A stretch of DNA of 49,801 nucleotides from an uncultured Pelagibacteraceae bacterium. Lineage in GTDB: Bacteria; Pseudomonadota; Alphaproteobacteria; Pelagibacterales; Pelagibacteraceae. Below are positions 18,641 to 29,101 of the stretch, piece by piece. The stretch covers positions 1 through 49,801 of the forward strand of contig CABYVA010000005.1 in NCBI GenBank assembly GCA_902522325.1, in the 5' to 3' direction. The notes below the pieces were generated by a model that worked only from the letters and a program-made list of their open reading frames with translations, was not told the DNA's origin and did no database searches. How positions within the stretch are numbered: position 1 is the first letter of the stretch; the number at the start of each line of letters is the position of its first letter. The position numbers and the translations under genes are program-made.

Positions 18641-19911
18641 TTTGTGTTTATATTATCACCAACTCTTATTACATTAGAATCGTTAATATTGTAAATATAT
18701 CTAAATGGGTCAATAATAATAGAATTACTAGGAAATTTAAATTTTAAAAATTCTTTATGTTTAGTTCCAATAAAAAAAGTATGTTTAATACTTTTATTAT
18801 CCCAATTATTTTTTGACAAAACTTTATCAAATGGTTCGTCTACAAAAGGATCCCAGGAAAAAACTTTTTTACCTTTTTCTTCAAGAATATTTTTAAGAAG
18901 AATAGAAGGACTGCCCAACAATAAATTAGTTTCAGGTTTAAAGGTTTTGCCCAATATATTAATTTGCCTATCTTGAGATTTATCTATTATAATTTTAGCA
19001 AGCCATTCTGTTTGTTTTTCTCTTTGCATCATTATTCCTTCAAACCAATCATAAGATAAATTTAATTTTTGAGATAAATGGCTCAATGCTATATTGTCTC
19101 TGGGATGACAACCTCCTCCATCACCCATTCCACCAGACAAATAAGCATCTGAAATTAATCTTCTATTAGCCATTTTTAAAGCATTTGTAACATCGTCAAT
19201 ATTTGTATTTGGTAAATGATAACAGGCTTCCATAATTGTATTAACAAATGAAATTTTAGTTGAGATCATAGTGTTATAAGAAACTTTAATTAATTCTGCA
19301 TTTTCAATTGTAGTTTTGTAAAAAGGAGAATCGCAAATAGTCTTATAAAATTTTTCTGCTAAATCTGATGCATTTTGGTCATCAACACCAAATAAGATAA
19401 ATTCAGGATATAAAAAATCTCTTATAGTTGATCCCATCGCTATAAAAAAAGGATTATAACAAAGCTTTGTATGTTTCCCTAGCAGAGGTTTTATTTGACT
19501 TCTAATTGTACCAGGCAAAACAGTAGAAATAATAATTACTACCTTATCTTCATTATTTTTTTCAATAGCAGCAGACAAATCTTTTAATCCAGCTTTTAAA
19601 AAGGAATAGTCAAAATCTATTCTTTTATCCGGTATTTTTGTAATTCCTTCATATAAAGGATCATGTGGTGTTTGAATCGGAACAAAAATAATTTCAGATT
19701 TTTTGACTAAATCGTCAATGTTAGTTATTTCTAAATTCGTTTTTGGAAGATACTTATCTACCCACTCTTCCCTATATCTAATTTTTCTCTTTTTAATATC
19801 ATCAATTGTTTTTTTTGAAATATCATATCCGAAAACTTTATGTCCTTTGCTTTCAACTGCCAAACTAACTGGAAGACCTAATTTACCTAATCCTAAAAAT
19901 CCTATATTCAT
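18637..19911 (-). CDS. nucleotide-sugar dehydrogenase (UDP-glucose/GDP-mannose dehydrogenase family)
   Basis: MNIGFLGLGKLGLPVSLAVESKGHKVFGYD Rossmann start; SGGMGDGGGCHPRDNIAL active-site Cys; LGKTFKPETNLLLGSPS. Confidence 0.88.
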   Translation of the reverse strand: MNIGFLGLGKLGLPVSLAVESKGHKVFGYDISKKTIDDIKKRKIRYREEWVDKYLPKTNLEITNIDDLVKKSEIIFVPIQTPHDPLYEGITKIPDKRIDFDYSFLKAGLKDLSAAIEKNNEDKVVIIISTVLPGTIRSQIKPLLGKHTKLCYNPFFIAMGSTIRDFLYPEFILFGVDDQNASDLAEKFYKTICDSPFYKTTIENAELIKVSYNTMISTKISFVNTIMEACYHLPNTNIDDVTNALKMANRRLISDAYLSGGMGDGGGCHPRDNIALSHLSQKLNLSYDWFEGIMMQREKQTEWLAKIIIDKSQDRQINILGKTFKPETNLLLGSPSILLKNILEEKGKKVFSWDPFVDEPFDKVLSKNNWDNKSIKHTFFIGTKHKEFLKFKFPSNSIIIDPFRYIYNINDSNVIRVGDNINTN

Positions 19912-20747
19912 ACTAATTTATTTGACTCAATAATTCTGTTTTTTAATGTATCTTTCCAAATTTGATAATCTTTTTCTGGAACACCATCTTTAATATTCTT
20001 AAGATGAGTATTGTCAACCTCATTTTCGTGCGTATTGGCAGAAATTTGTGAAACTTGAATTTTTGAGGATACTAAGAATTTTTTGCTACGAAAACTTAAA
20101 TCACATATCCAAGTATCTAAATACCAAAAATTAAAGTATTCACTACCAACATAACCTAGTGTTTCGTACCAATTTCTATTGATTATAGGAAAATCACAAT
20201 GCAAATATCTATATTTTTTTCCTGAATCAATCCAGAGACAATATGGTTTATTTTTTGGTGTTTTTGAAAATTCCTCATTTATTAATAAATCCCAATTATT
20301 TGATAAAAAAATCATATCATCATTAATTGGAAATAATATTTCACCTGTGGATTTTGCCGCTAAAAAATTGTTTCTTTGAGCGTGAGTCTTTAGATTTTTA
20401 ATAAATAACTTGATACTAATCTTATTTGAAATTTCATCATTTATAATTTTTCTGTAAACATCTATTTCATTATCATCCTCATCTAATAAAATTAAAATTT
20501 CACTACTAGAATAAGAATTACATGTATTTTTAAAACTTTTTAACATTCTCAAAAATTTACTGGATCTTTCCCTAGTTGGGCACAATAAAGAAATTTTAAA
20601 ATTAGTAATTTTTCTTTGTGAAACCTTAAAGAACAACGTCAGAACAAAGTATTTAGTAATTGTATAAAAATACCAAAATAATCTTTTAAAACCCTTAAAA
20701 ATATCTTTTTTTAGGCTTTCCAGTAATGTACGATTTTTTTTTTTCAT
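19908..20747 (-). CDS. GT-A fold glycosyltransferase-like protein
   Basis: ISLLCPTRERSSKFLRMLKSF, NDDMIFLSNNWDLLI; embedded in a glycosyltransferase operon. Confidence 0.7.
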   Translation of the reverse strand: MKKKNRTLLESLKKDIFKGFKRLFWYFYTITKYFVLTLFFKVSQRKITNFKISLLCPTRERSSKFLRMLKSFKNTCNSYSSSEILILLDEDDNEIDVYRKIINDEISNKISIKLFIKNLKTHAQRNNFLAAKSTGEILFPINDDMIFLSNNWDLLINEEFSKTPKNKPYCLWIDSGKKYRYLHCDFPIINRNWYETLGYVGSEYFNFWYLDTWICDLSFRSKKFLVSSKIQVSQISANTHENEVDNTHLKNIKDGVPEKDYQIWKDTLKNRIIESNKLV

Positions 20748-21718
20748 AATTGACTTATCAATTTCTTAGCAACATATAACCAGTTCTTTTTACCTCTATT
20801 AGTCATTAAATTATTTCTCATTTCATGCCACAGACTATCATTAGTAAATAATTCTAAAGTGCATCTTGCGAATTCTTTTTCGTTTTTTGCTACAAATCCT
20901 GTTTTTCCATTTACAACTCTTTCAGCCAAACACCCCTTCCCTAAAGTTACGATTGGTATACATAGTTCCTTTGCCTCTTCAGCAGCGAGACAAAACAATT
21001 CAGCTTTATGTCCAGGTATTAAAAAAATTCTAGCTTTTAATAAATCTTCAATCATATTTTGTTGACTTAAAAGTTTTCTTTTGAATATATTTGCATTTTT
21101 GTAATTTAAGCTGTTATCCGTAACAAGTAATTTTAATTTATTATTTTGTGGATATATATATTCGGACCAAATATTTAATAGAAGATCTAAATTCCTATCC
21201 TCTCTAGATGTAAATATAGCTAAATTCTTATCAATATTATCGTTAAGATTTGTATTTAAAAAAATATCATCAACAGCATATCTTAAGTTAATATTTCCAA
21301 ACAAATATAAAAGTTTAGATCTTTTTTTAAGATGATAATGGCTTAAAAAACAAACTATTGGTTTATGTTTTAAGTAGGCAAATAATTGTTTTTTTCTTAT
21401 AAATTTCTCCAAGCTTTGCAGACTATGTGAAAAAAGTATTTTTTTTTTTGATTTAACCAAATTAAACAATCTGCAATCGGCATTTGCAAAAGCTAAATCA
21501 TACTCATTATTTTCAAAACTTGAATTTATATTCAACCATCTTACACCATTTATATATTCTGATTTTGGACAATTGTTTATAATTGTTATTTTATGGCCTA
21601 ATTTATTTAAGGAATTAGAAAGATTTATTAATACAGTTTCTGCACCTCTAAGCTTTTCTGAATACAAATCATTAGAGTTATACTGAAATCTGGTATTATC
21701 AATAAAACAAATATTCAT
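20744..21718 (-). CDS. glycosyltransferase, GT4/group 1 type
   Basis: RGAETVLINLSNSLNKLGHKITII; C-terminal PGHKAELFCLAAEEAKELCIPIVTLGKGCLAERV. Confidence 0.8.
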   Translation of the reverse strand: MNICFIDNTRFQYNSNDLYSEKLRGAETVLINLSNSLNKLGHKITIINNCPKSEYINGVRWLNINSSFENNEYDLAFANADCRLFNLVKSKKKILFSHSLQSLEKFIRKKQLFAYLKHKPIVCFLSHYHLKKRSKLLYLFGNINLRYAVDDIFLNTNLNDNIDKNLAIFTSREDRNLDLLLNIWSEYIYPQNNKLKLLVTDNSLNYKNANIFKRKLLSQQNMIEDLLKARIFLIPGHKAELFCLAAEEAKELCIPIVTLGKGCLAERVVNGKTGFVAKNEKEFARCTLELFTNDSLWHEMRNNLMTNRGKKNWLYVAKKLISQL

Positions 21719-22590
21719 TAAGTTTTAAATAAAGTAGTTATAGTTTTCAAATAAATATATTTTAATTTATCTACAAAGTGATCTTTAATAAAAATAATAT
21801 TTAATTTAGGATTTTTTAGTGGTCCTAGGTATTCAATTTTTTTTTCACCTTTTAAATAATGATTTCTAAAAGTTCTTGGACTTAGTTTCCACTTTAACAA
21901 AAAAGTTTTTGTACCTTTATTTTTAGTTACATATTTGCTTTTTCTAGTAGTCGCAGATCCAAAATGGTATACTTTCCATTTACTAAAAGTTTTAAAAATT
22001 CTAATATTTTTATTCCACAATTTATAACAAAAATCTGGATCTGAACCATCGCCTGGGTTAAACTCTTCACTGAATCCCCCTACTTCATTCCATAAATCTT
22101 TATGTACGACGTGGGGCGCCCAATGAGATCCTTGATAGCTTGGCGTATTATCATTTTCACAAAAAGTATGGAATTTATTGTAATTGAATTCAGATGGCAA
22201 TTTACCACAATCATGATTTATGAAACCATCTAAATATGAAACATTCATTCCAGAAATATAAAAAAGATTATGATTTATATTTTTAATTTCTTTTAATAGT
22301 TGCTCATCCCAACTTTTACAAAAAAACATATCATCATGAGCATAGATAATTAATTCATTTGAGGCTTTTTTTGATGCTAAATTAACAGCACTGCATAAAC
22401 CAATATTTTCCTTAGAATATGTAAATTTTATATTTTCATTTTTAACATAATCTAAAGTACCGTCAGATCCTTCATTTACATGAACTATTATTTCATTTTT
22501 GTAGTTTGAGTTTTCCTTAATGCTTTTTAAAAAAAGTTTAAGATAATTTAAGTTATTATAAGTCGGCACTATTATTGATATTTTCATCAA
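21718..22590 (-). CDS. glycosyltransferase family 2
   Basis: KISIIVPTYNNLNYLKLFLKSIKENS, ELIIYAHDDMFFCKSWDEQLL (DxD-like). Confidence 0.88.
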   Translation of the reverse strand: MMKISIIVPTYNNLNYLKLFLKSIKENSNYKNEIIVHVNEGSDGTLDYVKNENIKFTYSKENIGLCSAVNLASKKASNELIIYAHDDMFFCKSWDEQLLKEIKNINHNLFYISGMNVSYLDGFINHDCGKLPSEFNYNKFHTFCENDNTPSYQGSHWAPHVVHKDLWNEVGGFSEEFNPGDGSDPDFCYKLWNKNIRIFKTFSKWKVYHFGSATTRKSKYVTKNKGTKTFLLKWKLSPRTFRNHYLKGEKKIEYLGPLKNPKLNIIFIKDHFVDKLKYIYLKTITTLFKT

Positions 22591-24695
22591 TATAATTTTG
22601 CATTAATGCCAATGGATTTATCTAAAATATACTTAGAAATTTTTGTTTCATTAAAAAGTTTAAAATATTTCTTTTTACCATTATGAGCAATTTTTTTTCT
22701 AATTGAATCATTCTTTTTATAATATAAAATTTTATCAGCAAGATCGTCTAAATTGCTATAAAAAACTATTTCTTGTTTATTGAAAAAATCATTTAAACAA
22801 GTTTTTTTATCAATAAAAGTGAGTAAACCATTACCCATTAGTGATGCAATTCTATTACTTGAATAATGTTTAGTTGGAAGACCACGACTTAAATTTAAAC
22901 CCATTTTTGAATTTGTTAATGCATTATAAAATTCATCACCCCAAATAGGCTCTTTATTTTCAAAACCGTAAAAATCGTAATTAATACCATTAATTTTTTT
23001 AATTAAAGAATTAAGAAAATAAATTCTACTATCATTTTTGCCTTTTTTAAGAGTTGCTCTATTAACGCCATGACTCATAGCGTAAAATATATCTTTTCTT
23101 GGATTTAGATTAAAAACATCAAAGCATTCTATATTTTTATCAACTGGAATGAACATAAAATGTAAATTATTTATATTTTTATTTTGTTTTAAAAATACTG
23201 ATGGATGAGTCGTAATAAAATTATGATCAACCAAATTTCCATAATATGAAATTTTATCTATATTCGCTTTTGAATCTTTTAGACTTTTCATGATTGGGTC
23301 TTCGTTCCACTGGGATATAACTATGTTTTTATTTAAGTTTTTGATGGTATCTAATGTTTCAAGATTAATATTATTAGTATGTCCGAAGAATAAAAGGTTA
23401 GGATTATAATTTTTAAAAGTTTCAATCAAATAATCTTGAAACTTTGAAGAAGTGCTATTAAGAGACAATTGTCTATTTTGTTTAATAAAATCTCTATCAC
23501 TTATTTCGAGAACATCATGGCCATTTCTGATAAAACCATTGGTAAATTTTTTTCCAACCGAAATATTATAAAGTCTATGGTTTAACTTTTGACCTAAATT
23601 ATAAATGTTGACTATTTTTAACTTATTTCTTACAAAATTTAATTTATAATTAATAAACAAAGATTTTCTAATATCATCTATAAGCATAGAGTTATCTTTT
23701 GTAATATGTTTTACATTGAAAAAACCTCTTTTTTGAAAATCTTTTCTATTATTAGGATTTATTATTAATTTTTTAATTTCATTATATAAGTTTTTATAAT
23801 CTAACTTTTTTAAAACTACGCAATGGTCAGAAGTTTCAGGCAATCCTCCTCTATTAGATATTATTGTAGCGCAACCTCTTGATGACGCTTCAAGGGCGGT
23901 TCTGCCAAATGGCTCTTCCCATCTAGATGGAACGACTGCTATCTCAGTCTTACACAAAAAATTTAGAACATCCTTGTGAGACAAGTATCCTAGTTCAATA
24001 TGATTTTTATGATTTATTGTAGGTTTATCACGTCTTTCATCGCCTATAGAATAAGCTTTCCACTCACTAAATTCATCTAAAATCTTTGTTATAGCATCTC
24101 TATAAATATCATAACCTTTAGAAGGATTAAGTTTTCCAACAAATACAATTTTTTTTTCTTTTTTTAACAAATATTTCTGTCTATGAATACTTGGATATAC
24201 AACCTCGGTTTTGTTTAATAATCTTTTATCTATATCAATGAAAAATCTTTTTTGAACCCATTCACTTACAAATATAATTTTTTCTACATTGTTAAGTAAA
24301 TTTATTCTTTCATTAGCACTTTTAGATCCTTTCATTGATAAAGGATCGTTATGAAAATAAATAATAAAATTTGATTTTATTTTTTTCTTTAATAAATTAA
24401 ACACTAAAGGTCTATTATGTATTTCAACTATATCAAAATTTTTTCCTTCAATTTTTTTAATTAATTCATTGCAGTATTGATTTGTAGTACTTGTTAATTT
24501 AGACCCCAAATCTTTAATTTTTATATTTATATAATTCTTTGATAAATAATCTTTGGAGTCTGTTGATCCATAAATAAAATTATTTTTTTTTAATGATGAA
24601 TGTTTATAAAAATCACAAACCCATAGTGAAGCTGCTGCAGCTCTTCTTTTAGAATAATTTTCTTTATATGGAAGTATTGTTGCAATTTTTAACAT
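22587..24695 (-). CDS. two-domain glycosyltransferase: N-terminal GT4-like plus C-terminal CgeB/Glyco_trans_1_2-like domain
   Basis: N-terminal half: VFVGKLNPSKGYDIY, VVPSRWEEPFGRTALEASSRGCATI; C-terminal half: GLNLSRGLPTKHYSSNRIASLMGNGLLTFID. Confidence 0.82.
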   Translation of the reverse strand: MLKIATILPYKENYSKRRAAAASLWVCDFYKHSSLKKNNFIYGSTDSKDYLSKNYINIKIKDLGSKLTSTTNQYCNELIKKIEGKNFDIVEIHNRPLVFNLLKKKIKSNFIIYFHNDPLSMKGSKSANERINLLNNVEKIIFVSEWVQKRFFIDIDKRLLNKTEVVYPSIHRQKYLLKKEKKIVFVGKLNPSKGYDIYRDAITKILDEFSEWKAYSIGDERRDKPTINHKNHIELGYLSHKDVLNFLCKTEIAVVPSRWEEPFGRTALEASSRGCATIISNRGGLPETSDHCVVLKKLDYKNLYNEIKKLIINPNNRKDFQKRGFFNVKHITKDNSMLIDDIRKSLFINYKLNFVRNKLKIVNIYNLGQKLNHRLYNISVGKKFTNGFIRNGHDVLEISDRDFIKQNRQLSLNSTSSKFQDYLIETFKNYNPNLLFFGHTNNINLETLDTIKNLNKNIVISQWNEDPIMKSLKDSKANIDKISYYGNLVDHNFITTHPSVFLKQNKNINNLHFMFIPVDKNIECFDVFNLNPRKDIFYAMSHGVNRATLKKGKNDSRIYFLNSLIKKINGINYDFYGFENKEPIWGDEFYNALTNSKMGLNLSRGLPTKHYSSNRIASLMGNGLLTFIDKKTCLNDFFNKQEIVFYSNLDDLADKILYYKKNDSIRKKIAHNGKKKYFKLFNETKISKYILDKSIGINAKLY

Positions 24696-24698
24696 TAT

Positions 24699-24950
24699 TT
24701 AATTAAACTTTTCTACAATTGTTAATCTCTTTTTTCTATCTTTTTTTAACTTATATTCATAGCTCATAGCTTGTTTTTTTGATGTAAATTTTTTACTAAA
24801 AATTATCTTCCATTTATATCCCTTGGTAGATTTAGCTCCTTTATTAGAATTATGCTTTATTAATCTGTTATTCAAATTGTTTGTATAACCAACATATGTC
24901 TTTTTTTTGTTTTTGCTGATTGATATGAGCATGTAGACAAAATATGTCAT
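24699..24950 (-). CDS. GIY-YIG nuclease domain protein (small UvrC/YhbQ-like)
   Basis: FVYMLISISKNKKKTYVGYTNNLNNRLIKHNSNKGAKST...WKIIF motif. Confidence 0.9.
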   Translation of the reverse strand: MTYFVYMLISISKNKKKTYVGYTNNLNNRLIKHNSNKGAKSTKGYKWKIIFSKKFTSKKQAMSYEYKLKKDRKKRLTIVEKFN

Positions 24951-24965
24951 AAATACTTAATTTTG

Positions 24966-25040
24966 TGGCGGTCCCTAGGGGAATCGAACCCCTCTTTCGA
25001 GGATGAAAACCACGTGTCCTAACCGATAGACGAAGGGACC
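24966..25040 (-). tRNA. tRNA-Glu (TTC)
   Basis: GGTCCCTTCGTCTATCGGTTAGGAC...GGTTTTCATCC...GGGGTTCGATTCCCCTAGGGACCGCCA; anticodon TTC; CCA encoded. Confidence 0.93.
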
Positions 25041-25075
25041 AAATTTTATTTTTCTATTGTAAAAAAATGTTTTAA

Positions 25076-26020
25076 TCAAGTGTTGAATTCAGTTTTAACA
25101 ATTTTTTTAAAATCACCTTTTTTGTGGGTAACGTAGGTTTCAGTGATAATAATGTTGTCTCTTTTAGTAACACCTCCTACTAAATCTCCATTTGTAATTC
25201 CAGTAGCACAAAAAATAGAATCTCCTTTGACTATTTCTTTTAAATCATATTTTTTTGTAAAATCTTTTATACCCATATTATGAGCTCTTTTTTTATCTAC
25301 TTCACTATTGAATAAGAATCTTCCTTGAAAAGTACAGTTGAAAGCATCAAGCGCACATGCAGCCAAAACTCCTTCTGGACCACCACCAATACCTAGAAAT
25401 ATATCAACATTATATTTATTTTCAGTTACTAAAAGCGCTCCAGACACATCACCATCAGAAATTAGTTTTAATTTAACTTTAAGTTTTTTTAAATTTTCAA
25501 TAATTTCTTTATGTCTAGGTCGATCAAGTATACATGCGGTTATTTTTGTAATGTCCTTGTTTTTTGCATCTGCAACATTTTTTATATTTTTAACTACAGA
25601 AAAGTCCAGGTCTATAGCATCTTTTGGAACATCCTCTCCTACAGCTAATTTGTTCATATACGTTTCTGGAGCATGAAATAAATTGTCTTTAGAAGTAATT
25701 GCAATTACTGAAAGTGCGCCTGGTAAATTTTTGGCCACAAAGTTTGTTCCCTCGAGTGGATCTACGGCTATATCGATCGCTGGACCTTTTTTTGTACCGA
25801 GTGTTTCTCCGATAAATAGCATTGGAGCTTTATCAAGTTCACCTTCACCTATAACAACTTTACCGTCAATATTTAATTTATTTAAGTTTTTTCGCATTGC
25901 CTCAGTAGCAGCTGCATCCGCTTTTATTTTATCATTTTGACCAACAAATTTGTTGCACGCTATAGCAGCTTCTGATGTAACATTTGTAAGTTGTTTAACT
26001 AATTTTTTATCTAGTTCCAT
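25076..26020 (-). CDS. glpX: class II fructose-1,6-bisphosphatase
   Basis: VIGEGELDKAPMLFIGE, DIAVDPLEGTNFVAKNLPGALSVIAI, GIGGGPEGVLAACAL. Confidence 0.94.
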   Translation of the reverse strand: MELDKKLVKQLTNVTSEAAIACNKFVGQNDKIKADAAATEAMRKNLNKLNIDGKVVIGEGELDKAPMLFIGETLGTKKGPAIDIAVDPLEGTNFVAKNLPGALSVIAITSKDNLFHAPETYMNKLAVGEDVPKDAIDLDFSVVKNIKNVADAKNKDITKITACILDRPRHKEIIENLKKLKVKLKLISDGDVSGALLVTENKYNVDIFLGIGGGPEGVLAACALDAFNCTFQGRFLFNSEVDKKRAHNMGIKDFTKKYDLKEIVKGDSIFCATGITNGDLVGGVTKRDNIIITETYVTHKKGDFKKIVKTEFNT

Positions 26021-26022
26021 TA

Positions 26023-27015
26023 TTATGTTATTATAGCATCATTTTTTTGCGCATATAGTTTCGCTTCGAACTCTCGTAATCTTTTCCAAACAGAAATTAA
26101 TTCAACAATTGTTGACCAGCTCTTAACTAGATATTGTAAAGAGCCCTCTACTCTTCCAAATGCTCTTGTTATTTGTTGCACAAAGCCAAGAGTTATTGCT
26201 CCAGTTACAATAGTTGGTGCTAATGCAAGATATGGAACTATAACCATACCCTGGAAATAACTCCATTTTACAGTATTAAAGTATAAATAATGGAAATAAG
26301 ATTTATAATGAATACCTCTTACTCTGTTGTACAATTGACCTATGGTAGGAGGAGCAGCTCTAATAGGATCGTCCTCACCATGTACTAATTCTTTTCTGTA
26401 ACCAGCCTCTTCTTTTTGAATATCATATTCTATACCAGGTAATTTAATTCCAACAGCTGCAAGCACCAATGTTCCACCTAATGCAGAAATAATGGCTACC
26501 CAAACTAAAGCATGATCCACCTCGCCAATCCAAGGTAAAACATCTATTTGTTTTGATAAGCCCCATAGAATTGGTGTGAAAGCAACAAGTGTCATTAAAC
26601 TATCAAGCAAACCAGTACCTAAACCTTCCATTATTCTTGCAAATTTTAATGTGTCCTCCTGAACTCTTTGAGATGCTCCTTCTGTTAATCTAGCTTTTAA
26701 CCATTGCTCATGATAATAATTTGCCATCGAAGTTCTCCATCGAAAAACCCAATGACTTGTAAAAAAACCTGTAAACACTGCTATAATTATCCAAAGTGCA
26801 GCGATTTTTGCAAAAGTAAACAAATATCCAATAAATTCTGTTTCTGTAACTGAATTAGGAGTCGTTAAGGCTTTTTGTAGCGTATCATAAAACTCACCAA
26901 ACCATTCGTTAATTTTAACATCTAGTTGAACCTGATACCAGGTAGAAACTAATATTAATAAGGATCCTAGTATACTCCAGGCAAACCACTCTTTTTGTGT
27001 AAAAAATTTAAACAT
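26023..27015 (-). CDS. SbmA/BacA-like peptide transporter family protein
   Basis: VFRWRTSMANYYHEQWLKARLTEGASQRVQEDTLKFARIMEGLG. Confidence 0.88.
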   Translation of the reverse strand: MFKFFTQKEWFAWSILGSLLILVSTWYQVQLDVKINEWFGEFYDTLQKALTTPNSVTETEFIGYLFTFAKIAALWIIIAVFTGFFTSHWVFRWRTSMANYYHEQWLKARLTEGASQRVQEDTLKFARIMEGLGTGLLDSLMTLVAFTPILWGLSKQIDVLPWIGEVDHALVWVAIISALGGTLVLAAVGIKLPGIEYDIQKEEAGYRKELVHGEDDPIRAAPPTIGQLYNRVRGIHYKSYFHYLYFNTVKWSYFQGMVIVPYLALAPTIVTGAITLGFVQQITRAFGRVEGSLQYLVKSWSTIVELISVWKRLREFEAKLYAQKNDAIIT

Positions 27016-27297
27016 CTATCTAGTAAAATTTTCAGCGTAAGATTTTTTAACAATTTTTCTTTTTTTAGGCTCAATTAATTCATAATTAATTTTATTTTTT
27101 TTAGCATATGCAATAGCCAAGTCCTTGGTAGAAAATTCTAGATTAAACTCAGACATTGTGTCTGTTGATGCCTCCCATCCCATTAATGGATTTACTGTTG
27201 GATCTTCAGTAATAAATTCAAGGACCCATTTAATAGTCTTTTTTTTACCTGACTGCATAGATGTTTTACTAGGTTTATATATTTTCGCTTTTTTCAT
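27016..27297 (-). CDS. NADH dehydrogenase accessory subunit, NDUFS4/ETC complex I family
   Basis: [24 protein letters not shown]...[33 protein letters not shown]. Confidence 0.88.
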   Translation of the reverse strand: MKKAKIYKPSKTSMQSGKKKTIKWVLEFITEDPTVNPLMGWEASTDTMSEFNLEFSTKDLAIAYAKKNKINYELIEPKKRKIVKKSYAENFTR

Positions 27298-27303
27298 ATT
27301 AAA

Positions 27304-27380
<77 letters not shown>

Positions 27381-27475
27381 AATTTGATTACTATTACAGT
27401 AGATACTGATAATTTTAAAGGATAAAGAGGTCAAAAATAAAAGAAATTTGATAGGAATCTGATATATATGAGATC

Positions 27476-27922
27476 ATGATAATTTCATGTCCTTCTTGCA
27501 ATAAAAAATTCGAAGTCAATGTAAGCTTAATTCCAAAAGAAGGTAGGCTATTACAGTGTGGCTTTTGCTCACATCAATGGTTTTATAACCCTCAAAGTAA
27601 AATTAATATACCAGAGGAAGTAGTTGAACTAAAAAATGAAGTTTTTCAGAAAAACGAAACAAATAGTAGCGTTGACGAAGAAAAAATAGAAATACCTAAA
27701 AAAAAAAAAATTAAAGAAAGCAGAAATAAAGAAAGTCCCAATAAAATAAATTTTTTAAATATAATAATAGTTGCTATAATTTCCTTTGCTGCTCTAATTT
27801 TAATTATTGAGACATTTAAGTTTCAAATTTCAAATTTTATACCAGATATTGATTTTTATCTTTCTAGTTTGTATGAATCTTTAAAAGATATATATTTGTT
27901 TTTCAAAGATTTGTTAAAATAG
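27476..27922 (+). CDS. zinc-ribbon (MJ0042-type) domain protein with one C-terminal TM segment
   Basis: MIISCPSCNKKFEVNVSLIPKEGRLLQCGFCSHQW. Confidence 0.82.
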   Translation: MIISCPSCNKKFEVNVSLIPKEGRLLQCGFCSHQWFYNPQSKINIPEEVVELKNEVFQKNETNSSVDEEKIEIPKKKKIKESRNKESPNKINFLNIIIVAIISFAALILIIETFKFQISNFIPDIDFYLSSLYESLKDIYLFFKDLLK

Positions 27923-27926
27923 ATAA

Positions 27927-29099
27927 ATGATTAATTATATTACATCACCATTCAGATGGTTTTTTAAATTAGAAGCTGCAGGTGGATTGTTGTTATTAAT
28001 AAGCGCAATTATTGCGTTAATAATAAGCAATTCTTCATACTCTCAAATGTATTTTGAAACATTAAACGAATATATTTTTATTGGAGTTAATAATTTTGGT
28101 CTTAAGTTATCTTTGTTGCATTGGATAAATGATGCTCTAATGGCTATCTTCTTTTTTTTTGTTACTTTAGAAATTAAGAGAGAATTTATACAAGGAGAGC
28201 TTTCCAATATAAAACAGGCAGCACTTCCAATCGTTGGTGCTGTTGGTGGGATGCTTGTACCAGCATTAATTTATATATTTATAAACTTTAATAACCCTGA
28301 AACACTTAATGGCTGGGCGATCCCCTCCGCTACTGATATAGCGTTCTCAATAGGTATATTGTCATTATTAGGATCAAGAGTTCCCATATCTTTAAAAGTT
28401 TTTCTTACTGCATTAGCTATTATTGATGATTTAGGAGCAATTCTAATTATTGCTTTTTTTTATACTGGAGAAATAAATATAAATTATCTTATACTAATTT
28501 TTTTAAGCTTTATTTTACTACTAGCTTTAAACAGATTTAATATTAAAAAAGCATTACCTTATTTGGCTGTTGGATTATTTTTATGGTTCTTTACTTATAA
28601 GTCTGGTGTACATGCTACCATAGCAGGAGTATTGCTAGCATCATGTATTCCTCATAGAAAGAAAGAACATGACTTTTCACTATTAGCTAAATTGGAGCAT
28701 AGTATTAGTCCCTATGTAGTTTATTTTATTATGCCACTTTTTGCTTTTGCTAATGCAGGTGTATCTTTAGAGGGAATTTCAATGGACTCATTTTTAAAAC
28801 CTGTGCCATTGGGTATATTATTGGGATTATTTGTGGGTAAACAAATAGGTGTATTTTTATTTTCTTACATTTCAATTATTCTTGGTGTTGCTCAGATGCC
28901 AAGCAAATCCAACTGGATCAGTTTATACGGAGTTGGGATATTAACTGGTATTGGTTTTACTATGAGCCTGTTTGTTGGAAATTTAGCATTTGTGAATGAC
29001 ATGCAATACATGGACGGAGTTAAAATAGGCGTTTTGTCTGGGTCACTTTTGTCAACTTTATTTGGATATTTTTTATTGCTATTAAGTAATAAAAAATAA
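27927..29099 (+). CDS. nhaA: Na+/H+ antiporter NhaA
   Basis: INDALMAIFFFFVTLEIKREFIQGEL, WAIPSATDIAFSIGILSLLGSRVP, IIDDLGAILIIA. Confidence 0.96.
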   Translation: MINYITSPFRWFFKLEAAGGLLLLISAIIALIISNSSYSQMYFETLNEYIFIGVNNFGLKLSLLHWINDALMAIFFFFVTLEIKREFIQGELSNIKQAALPIVGAVGGMLVPALIYIFINFNNPETLNGWAIPSATDIAFSIGILSLLGSRVPISLKVFLTALAIIDDLGAILIIAFFYTGEININYLILIFLSFILLLALNRFNIKKALPYLAVGLFLWFFTYKSGVHATIAGVLLASCIPHRKKEHDFSLLAKLEHSISPYVVYFIMPLFAFANAGVSLEGISMDSFLKPVPLGILLGLFVGKQIGVFLFSYISIILGVAQMPSKSNWISLYGVGILTGIGFTMSLFVGNLAFVNDMQYMDGVKIGVLSGSLLSTLFGYFLLLLSNKK

Positions 29100-29101
29100 C
29101 A

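Noticed and set aside
25338-25940. Plus-strand ORFs opposite glpX (112 and 85 aa)
   Set aside because: Fully antisense to conserved glpX; no domain or start context.
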